Positions 34,303 through 41,122 of a stretch of 41,122 bases of DNA are shown here, piece after piece. Origin of the DNA: an uncultured Flavobacteriaceae bacterium (GTDB taxonomy: Bacteria > Bacteroidota > Bacteroidia > Flavobacteriales > Flavobacteriaceae); NCBI GenBank assembly GCA_949372605.1, contig CASIAE010000001.1, positions 1 through 41,122 on the forward strand, given 5' to 3'. Positions within the stretch are counted from its first letter, which is position 1; every line of letters begins with the position of its first letter. Made by a program: the position numbers and the translations under genes. The notes beneath the pieces are model-generated. The model was not told the origin of the DNA. It did no database searches and saw only the letters and a list, made by a program, of their open reading frames with translations.

Positions 34303-34785
34303 CTAGACGAATACTTTAAATATGACCAAAGCATAAATTACAAAACGAGCGTATCGAAAAAGCGACCAAAGAAGATAATGCTTAAAACTGTATTTAATTA
34401 AGCCCGAGGCGAGGCTTACTATTGAGTGAGGAATAGGACTGATCGCGCCTAATAAAACAAAAAAACCTCCCCATTTTCGTAAATTAACGATATGCTTTTC
34501 GATTTTATTTTCAATATTATTTTTTATTCTAGGAATCAAGAACAAACGATTCCCAATAAAGTAAGAAATGATTCCACCAACGTAGGAAATTGTGGCTAGT
34601 GCAAACAAAAACAACCAAGGATTAGCTGATCTTGAAGCCCATGCAATAAAAACCTCTGGTGGAATAATGCCTAAAATAGTTTCTGAAGCTAAAAAAAACG
34701 AAAATATAAATTTAGAGGGATAAGTGACTACCATTTGATTCAGCAGGTAATTAAAGTCCAAAACGAAAAGCTCCAATCCTAACAA
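34303..34785 (-). CDS. VTT-domain (DedA/YqaA-like) membrane protein, start uncertain, possibly decayed
   Basis: 160 codons from TTG at 34785. VTT-domain features: FFLASETILGIIPPEVFIAW, the re-entrant GGIISYFIGNR, KWGGFFVLLGAISPIPHSI and LFRYARFVIYAL. The same frame stays open upstream to about 34947 and codes for protein that matches the usual N-terminus of flavobacterial homologues (LLNRYYQITKFYSFLK, then helix IIVFVLLLLGLELFVLDF), but this stretch has no ATG, GTG, TTG or CTG. Either the true start codon was lost, an ATT/ATC start is used, or translation starts inside the first helix. Its decayed neighbour favours loss. The 147 nt before it hold nothing clear. Confidence 0.6.
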   Translation of the reverse strand: MLGLELFVLDFNYLLNQMVVTYPSKFIFSFFLASETILGIIPPEVFIAWASRSANPWLFLFALATISYVGGIISYFIGNRLFLIPRIKNNIENKIEKHIVNLRKWGGFFVLLGAISPIPHSIVSLASGLIKYSFKHYLLWSLFRYARFVIYALVIFKVFV

Positions 34786-34949
34786 TAAAAGAACGAAAAC
34801 AATTATTGCGGCACCACCCTTGAAAGCGGTATTCTTTAAAAAAGAATAAAACTTTGTTATTTGGTAATAGCGATTGAGTAAAACTAATCGTTTGCTTAAG
34901 CTAAAATCTGATTTTGAATTATTTTTGATTTCTAAAAAAATTATAAATT

Positions 34950-35290
34950 ATTAAATATAGTTGCAGTGATCTCAATTAACTTAGGTGAATGTTTGTTAGT
35001 AATATAAATGATGATTATTGCGTTTTTTAACATTATTTAAAACGATGCCAAATCTAATGAATTTTTATATTTTATTTATACCAAACTGTTAATTTTAAAA
35101 CATGCTTTTTCGCATAAAAAAAAATCTTAGGTGATTATTTTTCAACTCCAAACGTTTTTTATTAAATAAAAAAATAATCTCAATTTGAATAAATCAACCT
35201 GTCTGAAAGAAAAAATATAAGATTAAACCAGGAGTGTTAATTAAAATTAAATCGAATTCTCTAAATTGAATACTTAAAAGAAATAAAAAA
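34950..35290. other. AT-rich intergenic region upstream of gldA
   Basis: About 340 bases with no plausible coding frame, RNA gene or repeat. It must contain the gldA promoter; the nearest box is TCAATTTG around 35179, one mismatch from TAnnTTTG, which is too weak to claim. Composition is more AT-rich than the coding DNA on either side. Confidence 0.5.
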
Positions 35291-36184
35291 GTGGGAATCG
35301 TCATTGACAACTTAACGAAAAACTATTCTGCAACTAAAGCGTTAAAAGGCATCTCATTGCGCTTTGAACAAAATGGAGTGGTTGGGCTTTTGGGGCCTAA
35401 CGGGGCCGGAAAAACTTCGCTAATGAAAATACTGACCGGCTATCTTAGTCAATGGAAAGGGACCGTATCTTTTGACGGCATGGACATTCGCACCAATACC
35501 AAGAAAATTCAACAGATAATCGGCTACCTTCCTGAGAATAATCCATTGTATCTGGAAATGTATATCAAGGAATACCTCAATTTTGTTGGTACTCTTTATA
35601 AATTAAAGACTCCTCCTATTGAAGCGATTATAGAAAAAACTGGACTGCAAGAGCATGCCCATAAAAAAATCGGAGACTTGTCTAAAGGCTACAAACAAAG
35701 GGTTGGTATTGCTGCTGCATTGCTTCATGATCCTGATTATTTAATTCTCGATGAACCCACAACAGGTCTAGACCCCAACCAAGTGATCGAAATTAGAACT
35801 TTGATTAAAAACCTGGGCAAGAAAAAAACTGTGTTTCTCTCCACACACATCCTTCAAGAAGTAGATGCCATGTGTGATCGGGTGATTATTATCAACAAGG
35901 GGGAAATAGTTTTAGATCAAGCCCTAGTAGAATTGCGAAATAAACAAGAACAAATTATTGAAGTGAGTTTTGATTATCGGATAGAAGTCGACGCTTTAGA
36001 AAAAATCTCCAATGTCCAAAAAGTTACTAATACCTATGATTTTAATTACGAATTACAAATTAAAGGAGCTCAAGACATGCGCCCTGCCGTCTTCGATTTT
36101 GCCCAGGACAATGGTTTGAAAATCTTAAATCTTCAGTTAAAAAATGAAAGTTTGGAGCAGTTATTTAAGAAACTGACGGTTTAG
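35291..36184 (+). CDS. gldA: GldA-like gliding ABC transporter ATP-binding protein
   Basis: ATPase subunit of the GldAFG ABC transporter linked to gliding in Flavobacteriia. 297 aa from a GTG start. Motifs: Walker A GPNGAGKT (35-42), Q loop GYLPENNPLY, signature LSKGYKQRVG (130-139), Walker B LILDEP (151-156), and the H loop STHILQEVD. The C-terminal extension (QEQIIEVSFDYRIEV, KGAQDMRPAVFDFAQDNGLK) is the part most characteristic of GldA rather than of general ABC ATPases. gldF and gldG are not next to it, which is normal. The stop overlaps that of metF by 4 nt. Confidence 0.87.
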   Translation: MGIVIDNLTKNYSATKALKGISLRFEQNGVVGLLGPNGAGKTSLMKILTGYLSQWKGTVSFDGMDIRTNTKKIQQIIGYLPENNPLYLEMYIKEYLNFVGTLYKLKTPPIEAIIEKTGLQEHAHKKIGDLSKGYKQRVGIAAALLHDPDYLILDEPTTGLDPNQVIEIRTLIKNLGKKKTVFLSTHILQEVDAMCDRVIIINKGEIVLDQALVELRNKQEQIIEVSFDYRIEVDALEKISNVQKVTNTYDFNYELQIKGAQDMRPAVFDFAQDNGLKILNLQLKNESLEQLFKKLTV

Positions 36185-37137
36185 AAAACCGCCTCTGCAA
36201 TTTGCTTAATATTATCCGATTTTCCCATGGAGTAATAATGTAAAAAAGGAACCTCAGTCGCTATCAATTCTTTGCTTTGTTCGGTGCACCATTCAACTCC
36301 CACCTGACGTACCGCTTTATTATCCTTACACTTAATCACTTCTTTGATCAAGGCTTCAGGTAAGTCTATATGAAAACGATGGGGAATCAAATTGAGTTGT
36401 TTAAGCGTAGATAAAGATTTTAATCCTGGAATAATCGGAATTGTAATGCCTTCTTCTCGGGCTTTTGCCACGAACTCAAAAAACTTTTGATTGTCAAAAA
36501 ACATTTGAGTTATAATATAGTTCGCGCCGGCTTTGACTTTTTTCTTCAAAAAATGAAGATCACTTTCAAGGCTGGGAGCTTCCATATGTTTTTCTGGGTA
36601 GCCAGAAACACCAACGCAAAAATCGGTTTTATGCGAGTTAAGTAATTCCTTATCCAAATAAGTTCCTTGGTTCAAATCAGAAATCTGTTGAACTAATTCG
36701 TTGGCATAGGAATGTCCTTCGGAATCGGGAGTGAAATAATTTTCAGTTTTTATGGCATCACCCCGCAAAGCCACCACATTATCAATTTCTAAAAAATCCA
36801 AATCAATTAAAAAGTTCTCAGTTTCCTCTTTAGAAAAACCACCACACAAAATATGAGGCACAGCATCAACAATATACTTCCCCTGAATTGCTGCACAAAT
36901 ACCCACCGTTCCAGGACGTTTTCGAATCACTTTTAATTCAAGTAATCCATTTCCCCTGTCCTTATAAACATGTTCTTCTCGATGATAGGTCACGTCAATA
37001 AAAGGAGGGTTAAACTCCATTAATGAATCTATTGAATTGAATAAGGCGTTAATATTTTGTCCTTTCAAAGGTGGTAAAATCTCAAAAGTGAATTGCGTTT
37101 TCTCTTTTGCATTGGTGATGTGTTCAGTTACTTTCAT
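36181..37137 (-). CDS. metF: 5,10-methylenetetrahydrofolate reductase
   Basis: FAD enzyme that makes 5-methyl-tetrahydrofolate, the methyl donor used by MetH encoded upstream. The 318-aa TIM-barrel protein has TFEILPPLKG (catalytic Glu), FIDVTYHR, VALRGD (FAD site), GVSGYPEKH and GANYIITQMFFD. Last recognised gene of the methionine operon, 4 nt after metH. The C-terminus collides with convergent gldA. Confidence 0.96.
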   Translation of the reverse strand: MKVTEHITNAKEKTQFTFEILPPLKGQNINALFNSIDSLMEFNPPFIDVTYHREEHVYKDRGNGLLELKVIRKRPGTVGICAAIQGKYIVDAVPHILCGGFSKEETENFLIDLDFLEIDNVVALRGDAIKTENYFTPDSEGHSYANELVQQISDLNQGTYLDKELLNSHKTDFCVGVSGYPEKHMEAPSLESDLHFLKKKVKAGANYIITQMFFDNQKFFEFVAKAREEGITIPIIPGLKSLSTLKQLNLIPHRFHIDLPEALIKEVIKCKDNKAVRQVGVEWCTEQSKELIATEVPFLHYYSMGKSDNIKQIAEAVF

Positions 37138-37141
37138 AATT

Positions 37142-39820
37142 CTATTGTAAGTTAGGGTTGAGCCACTTACGTGCTTGTTCTAGAGGAATATTTCTTCGTT
37201 TGCTGTAATCTATCAACTGGTCTTCTTTGATTTTTCCGAGACCAAAATATTTTGCTTCAGGATGTGCAAAATAATATCCAGAAACGGATGCTGCTGGCCA
37301 CATGGCATAACTCTCCGTAAGCTCCACACCAATGCTTTCTTTTACTTGCATCAAATCCCAAAGGGTTTGTTTCTCCAAATGATCAGGACAGGCGGGATAA
37401 CCCGGAGCCGGACGAATACCTTTGTAGGTTTCCTTTATCAACTGTTCGTTGGATAAAGACTCATCGGATGCGTATCCCCAAAAATCTGTTCTTATTTTAA
37501 AGTGTAAATATTCAGCAAATGCTTCCGCCAAACGGTCTGCCAAAGCCTTAATCATGATTGAATTATAATCATCATTTTCTTTTTCAAATTTTTCCGCTCT
37601 TTCTTTGGTTCCAAAACCAGTTGAAACACAGAAGGATCCCATATAATCTTTTATATTAGATCCAACAGGAGCAATAAAATCGGATAAAGCAAAGCTCGGT
37701 TGCCCTTGTCTTTTTTTCAATTGTTGCCTAAGGGTTAAGAATCTAAAGGTTTCTTTGGAAGGATTTTCGTGATCATAAATTGCAATATCATCACCGACGC
37801 TATTGGCTGGAAAAAGTCCAAACCTTGCTTTGGCAATCAGCCATTTTTCATTGACAATTTGTTCCAACATTTCTTGGGCATCAGCAAACAACTCTATTGC
37901 TTGTTCCCCCACCACGTTATCCGAGAGTATGTCTGGATATTTACCATGCAAATCCCATGATCTGAAAAACGGACTCCAATCGATATAGGTAGCCAGTTCC
38001 CTTAAATCAATTCCTTCAAGTGTTTTAAAACCAATTTCTTTAGGTTTCACAGGTTGGTAATTACTCCAATCAATTTTGTAGTTTTTATTACGCGCTGTGG
38101 CAATATCAATATATTCTTTGGAAGAAGTTCGTTGAAGAAATTTTTCCCTAAATAAATCATAATCTTTCGCGATCTCATTTGTATAATCAAGACTTTTCTC
38201 TTTACTCAATAGTTTGCTAACGACTCCTACAGCTCTTGAAGCATCATTAACATGAATGGTAGGAGTTGGAGTCATGGGTGCGATTTTTACAGCCGTATGC
38301 GCTTTTGAGGTAGTTGCTCCACCAATCAATAGCGGGATTTTGAGTTCTACCCGATTCATTTCCTTGGCCAGATAAACCATTTCATCCAGCGAAGGGGTTA
38401 TCAAGCCTGAAAGACCAATGACATCTACATTTTCTTCAATGGCTTTTTGAATGATTTTTTCTGGAGGAACCATTACACCCAAATCAATAATTTCAAAATT
38501 ATTGCAAGCCAAAACGACACTTACAATGTTTTTGCCAATATCATGGACATCGCCTTTAACGGTTGCCATTAAAACTTTTCCCGCAAATTCTTTTTTCCCA
38601 GATTTTTCGGCTTCTATAAAAGGCTGTAAATAAGCAACGGCTTTTTTCATCACCCGCGCAGACTTCACCACTTGAGGTAAAAACATTTTTCCAGAACCAA
38701 ATAAATCTCCCACCACGTTCATCCCAATCATCAGATTGTTTTCAATCACTTCGAGCGGACGGCTTGCCGCTAGGCGGGCTTCTTCAATATCTGTTATGAT
38801 GAACTTGTCAATTCCTCGCACCAAAGAATGGGTAATCCTCGTCTGTAATTCTTCTTTTCGCCAAGCATCATCGGTTACTTTGGCTGTTCTTTTTGTGTCT
38901 TTTAAACCTTCTGCGTAGTCAAGCAAACGTTCCGTAGCTTCATCATTTCGATTTAAAAGAACATCTTCGACTTTTTCTAAAAGCTCTTTGGGTATTTGAT
39001 CATAAACTTCTAGCATCGTAGGGTTAACAATCCCCATATTCATTCCGTGCTGAATCGCATGGTATAGAAAAGCAGAGTGCATTGCCTCTCGCACTGCATT
39101 ATTCCCTCTAAATGAAAACGAAACATTACTCACCCCTCCACTTACACTGGCATAGGGCAGGTTTTCTCTTATCCATTGCGTCGCTCGAAAGAAATCCAAA
39201 GCATTGTTCTTATGCTCCTCCATTCCCGTGGCTACTGGAAAAATATTGGGATCAAAAATGATGTCCTCGGGGGGGAAGTTAACACGATCTACCAATACCC
39301 TATAAGATCGTTCGCAAATCTGAATTCTTCTTTTAAAATTATCCGCCTGACCGTCTTCATCAAAAGCCATGACAATCATCGCAGCTCCATAGCTTCTTAT
39401 GGTATTCGCTTGAGTGATAAAATTATCTTCTCCTTCTTTTAAACTTATAGAATTAACAACACTTTTTCCTTGAACGACCTTTAGTCCGGCTTCAATAATT
39501 TCCCATTTAGAGCTGTCAATCATCACAGGGATTCTTGCAATATCTGGTTCCGCTGCAATTAAATTCAGAAATTTAGTCATTGCCTTCGCTCCGTCAATCA
39601 TCCCCTCATCCACGTTTACATCGAGGATTTGAGCACCCCCAATTACTTGGTCTAAGGCAACCTCTACTGCCTTTTCGTAATCATTTGCTTCGATTAATTT
39701 TAAAAACTTTCGAGACCCAGTCACATTGGTTCGTTCGCCAATATTGATGAAATTACTCTCGGGAGTAATCACCAATGGCTCTTGACCAGAGAGTTTTAAA
39801 AACCTATTAGGTTTATACAT
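37142..39820 (-). CDS. metH: Cobalamin-dependent methionine synthase, folate/B12/activation subunit
   Basis: Larger part of a split MetH. The ATG at 39820 gives 892 aa: pterin/folate domain (about 1-290; [14 protein letters not shown]), cobalamin cap ([21 protein letters not shown], 375-395), Rossmann B12 domain with DVHDIG (424-429, His426 is the cobalt ligand), and the AdoMet-dependent reactivation domain with [12 protein letters not shown]. The homocysteine domain is encoded by the upstream gene, whose stop overlaps this start by 8 nt. An upstream ATG at 39871 would add 17 residues lying within the other gene and is less likely. Confidence 0.95.
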   Translation of the reverse strand: MYKPNRFLKLSGQEPLVITPESNFINIGERTNVTGSRKFLKLIEANDYEKAVEVALDQVIGGAQILDVNVDEGMIDGAKAMTKFLNLIAAEPDIARIPVMIDSSKWEIIEAGLKVVQGKSVVNSISLKEGEDNFITQANTIRSYGAAMIVMAFDEDGQADNFKRRIQICERSYRVLVDRVNFPPEDIIFDPNIFPVATGMEEHKNNALDFFRATQWIRENLPYASVSGGVSNVSFSFRGNNAVREAMHSAFLYHAIQHGMNMGIVNPTMLEVYDQIPKELLEKVEDVLLNRNDEATERLLDYAEGLKDTKRTAKVTDDAWRKEELQTRITHSLVRGIDKFIITDIEEARLAASRPLEVIENNLMIGMNVVGDLFGSGKMFLPQVVKSARVMKKAVAYLQPFIEAEKSGKKEFAGKVLMATVKGDVHDIGKNIVSVVLACNNFEIIDLGVMVPPEKIIQKAIEENVDVIGLSGLITPSLDEMVYLAKEMNRVELKIPLLIGGATTSKAHTAVKIAPMTPTPTIHVNDASRAVGVVSKLLSKEKSLDYTNEIAKDYDLFREKFLQRTSSKEYIDIATARNKNYKIDWSNYQPVKPKEIGFKTLEGIDLRELATYIDWSPFFRSWDLHGKYPDILSDNVVGEQAIELFADAQEMLEQIVNEKWLIAKARFGLFPANSVGDDIAIYDHENPSKETFRFLTLRQQLKKRQGQPSFALSDFIAPVGSNIKDYMGSFCVSTGFGTKERAEKFEKENDDYNSIMIKALADRLAEAFAEYLHFKIRTDFWGYASDESLSNEQLIKETYKGIRPAPGYPACPDHLEKQTLWDLMQVKESIGVELTESYAMWPAASVSGYYFAHPEAKYFGLGKIKEDQLIDYSKRRNIPLEQARKWLNPNLQ

Positions 39821-40814
39821 TTTGATTTTCGCGTGTGATTCTGGGGCTAAATTTTTCAGCTTCTTCTGCAATCAAGCGAATGTGATCAGGCGTTGTTCCA
39901 CAACAACCTCCAACAATATTCACTAGGTTTTGTTCTAAATAATCACGGATTAACAAAGCCATTTCTTCTGGCGTTTCTTCATATTCACCAAAGGCATTCG
40001 GCAAACCTGCATTGGGATGCGCTGAAGTGAAAAATGGTGTAATCCCAGACAATGTTTTCATGTGGGGTAGCAATTGATCTGCTCCCAAAGCACAGTTAAA
40101 ACCAATGCTTAACAAAGGAAGGTGAGAAACTGAAACTGAAAACGCCTCGACGGTTTGCCCGGAAAGGGTTCGGCCGCTATTGTCCGTAATGGTTCCGCTC
40201 ACCATGATGGGAAGCTTGATTTTGTTTGTTTCAAAAAAATGATTGATGGCAAACAAAGCTGCTTTTGCATTTAGGGTGTCAAAAATAGTTTCTACCAAAA
40301 GTAGATCTACACCTCCTTCAACCAATCCTTTTATTTGTTCGGTATAAGCCTCAAATAAGTCGTCAAAAGTTACGGCGCGATATCCAGGATCATTTACGTC
40401 AGGAGACATACTAGCAGTCTTGTTGGTCGGTCCAATTGAACCTGCAACAAATCTTGGTTTATGAGGATTTAAAGTTGTGAATTTGTCAGCTGCTTCTTTT
40501 GCGATTTTAGCTGATTGATAATTGAGCTTATAGGCCAGGTGTTCCAATTGGTAATCTGCCATAGCTATTGAAGTTGAAGAAAAAGTATTGGTTTCCACAA
40601 TATCTGCACCTGCTGTGAAATAAGCTTCATGGATCTTTTTTATTGCGTTAGCTTGTGTTATCGAAAGTAAATCATTATTGCCCCCCAAGGGACAGGGATG
40701 ATCCTTAAACTGCTCACCTCTATAATCGGACTCCGTAAACTTTAACTGCTGTATCATAGTTCCCATGGCACCGTCCAAAACAAGTATTCGTTCTTTTAAA
40801 ATATCTTCAATCAT
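39813..40814 (-). CDS. Methionine synthase homocysteine-binding subunit (split MetH N-terminus)
   Basis: A 333-aa homocysteine S-methyltransferase domain, the N-terminal module of MetH as a separate protein. GAMGTMIQ (16-22) and the three zinc-binding cysteines Cys241 (GFNCALG), Cys304 and Cys305 ([10 protein letters not shown]) are all present. It overlaps the following gene by 8 nt, which suggests coupled synthesis of the two halves in equal amounts. It starts 3 nt after the stop of the PLP enzyme upstream. Confidence 0.94.
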   Translation of the reverse strand: MIEDILKERILVLDGAMGTMIQQLKFTESDYRGEQFKDHPCPLGGNNDLLSITQANAIKKIHEAYFTAGADIVETNTFSSTSIAMADYQLEHLAYKLNYQSAKIAKEAADKFTTLNPHKPRFVAGSIGPTNKTASMSPDVNDPGYRAVTFDDLFEAYTEQIKGLVEGGVDLLLVETIFDTLNAKAALFAINHFFETNKIKLPIMVSGTITDNSGRTLSGQTVEAFSVSVSHLPLLSIGFNCALGADQLLPHMKTLSGITPFFTSAHPNAGLPNAFGEYEETPEEMALLIRDYLEQNLVNIVGGCCGTTPDHIRLIAEEAEKFSPRITRENQNV

Positions 40815-40817
40815 TGT

Positions 40818-41122
40818 TTATATTTTATCTAGGGCTTGATCGACATCTGTTATAATGTCTTTAATATTTTCCAAACCAATTGAAAGTCGAACTAATCCAT
40901 CGGTGATTCCAACCTCCAAACGATCTTCAGACGAAAGTTTACTGTGGGTGGTCGTAGCAGGATGAGAAACAATGGTTCTTGAATCTCCTAGATTGGCCGT
41001 AAGGGAACACATTTCTATTTTATTTAAAAAAGCCTGACCTGCTTCTAGTCCTCCATCGAGTTGAAAAATAACAATATTACCCCCGTGTCGCGTTTGTTCT
41101 GCATCGTCAAAAATAAAACTTG
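40818..41122 (-). CDS. Trans-sulfuration/O-acylhomoserine sulfhydrylase family enzyme (5'-truncated by window edge)
   Basis: C-terminal 100 or so residues of a Cys/Met metabolism PLP enzyme. The frame is open to the window end. Visible: GGNIVIFQLDGG, AFLNKIEMCSLTANLGDSRTIVSHPATTTHS, and the terminal GITDGLVRLSIGLENIKDIITDVDQAL, all diagnostic of the MetB/MetC/MetZ/MetY family. Its position 3 nt before the methionine synthase genes fits O-acetyl- or O-succinylhomoserine sulfhydrylation to homocysteine, the substrate of the next two gene products. The exact member cannot be decided from the C-terminus. Confidence 0.9.
   Translation of the reverse strand, partial: SFIFDDAEQTRHGGNIVIFQLDGGLEAGQAFLNKIEMCSLTANLGDSRTIVSHPATTTHSKLSSEDRLEVGITDGLVRLSIGLENIKDIITDVDQALDKI

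Noticed and set aside
36181-41122. SAM-responsive riboswitch for the methionine operon
   Set aside because: The operon start lies beyond the window edge, and the internal gaps of 3-4 nt have no room for one.
1-41122. CRISPR arrays, tRNA/rRNA genes, IS elements, prophage or defence genes
   Set aside because: No regularly spaced repeats, transposase or integrase reading frames, phage genes, or RNA-gene signatures were seen on either strand.

Overview
The window is AT-rich DNA from a member of the Bacteroidota, almost certainly class Flavobacteriia and probably a marine, gliding flavobacterium. The evidence is a type IX secretion plug gene (DUF5103), a gldA-like gliding ABC ATPase, a full Na+-pumping NQR operon with apbE, a split cobalamin-dependent methionine synthase, the TAnnTTTG/TTTG promoter style of this phylum, weak Shine-Dalgarno signals and several GTG/TTG starts. 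No rRNA, tRNA, CRISPR array, insertion sequence or phage was seen; the region is chromosomal housekeeping DNA.

Layout. 1-3218 (+): 3' end of ftsH, a LUD-domain protein, cdsA and psd (membrane quality control and phosphatidylethanolamine synthesis). 3220-5847 (-): valS. 5970-8649 (+): a DUF1573 protein, a PLP aminotransferase and murB. 8652-10034 (-): rsgA-dtd. 10120-13765 (+): gpmI, a thioredoxin-fold lipoprotein candidate, map and a methyltransferase. 14038-21291 (-): nqrABCDEF, a 119-aa companion protein and apbE, the FMN transferase that flavinylates NqrB/NqrC. 21461-23176 (+): T9SS plug protein and apaG. 23197-23817 (-): rsmG. 23889-27510 (+): fatty acid desaturase, aspartate aminotransferase and a DEAD-box helicase. 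27948-29185 (-): DUF975 and hemolysin-III membrane proteins. 29227-33327 (-): phenylalanine/tyrosine operon. 33367-34932 (-): decaying DNA. 35291-36184 (+): gldA. 36181-41122 (-): methionine operon (PLP thiol-transfer enzyme, metH in two parts, metF).

The most interesting element is the leader of the aromatic operon (33156-33327, minus strand). A consensus flavobacterial promoter (TTTG, 19 nt, TACTTTTG) precedes a 22-codon leader ORF with six Phe and two Tyr codons. Two mutually exclusive hairpins follow: an antiterminator whose 5' arm is the last codons of the leader ORF, and a terminator with a U-run ending just before pheA. This is a complete classical ribosome-mediated attenuator. It controls a four-gene set (prephenate dehydratase, aminotransferase, prephenate dehydrogenase, DAHP synthase fused to chorismate mutase) that covers both the entry step of the aromatic pathway and the Phe/Tyr branch.

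Other points: an AsmA-like pseudogene with a frameshift and at least three in-frame stops at 33367-34155, beside a VTT-domain gene whose reading frame runs about 49 codons upstream of any usable start codon; possible small gene remnants at 13767-13880 and 27583-27848; NqrB with Ser-Gly-Glu-Thr where Ser-Gly-Ala-Thr is expected at the FMN site; and three convergent gene pairs with almost no space between stop codons.
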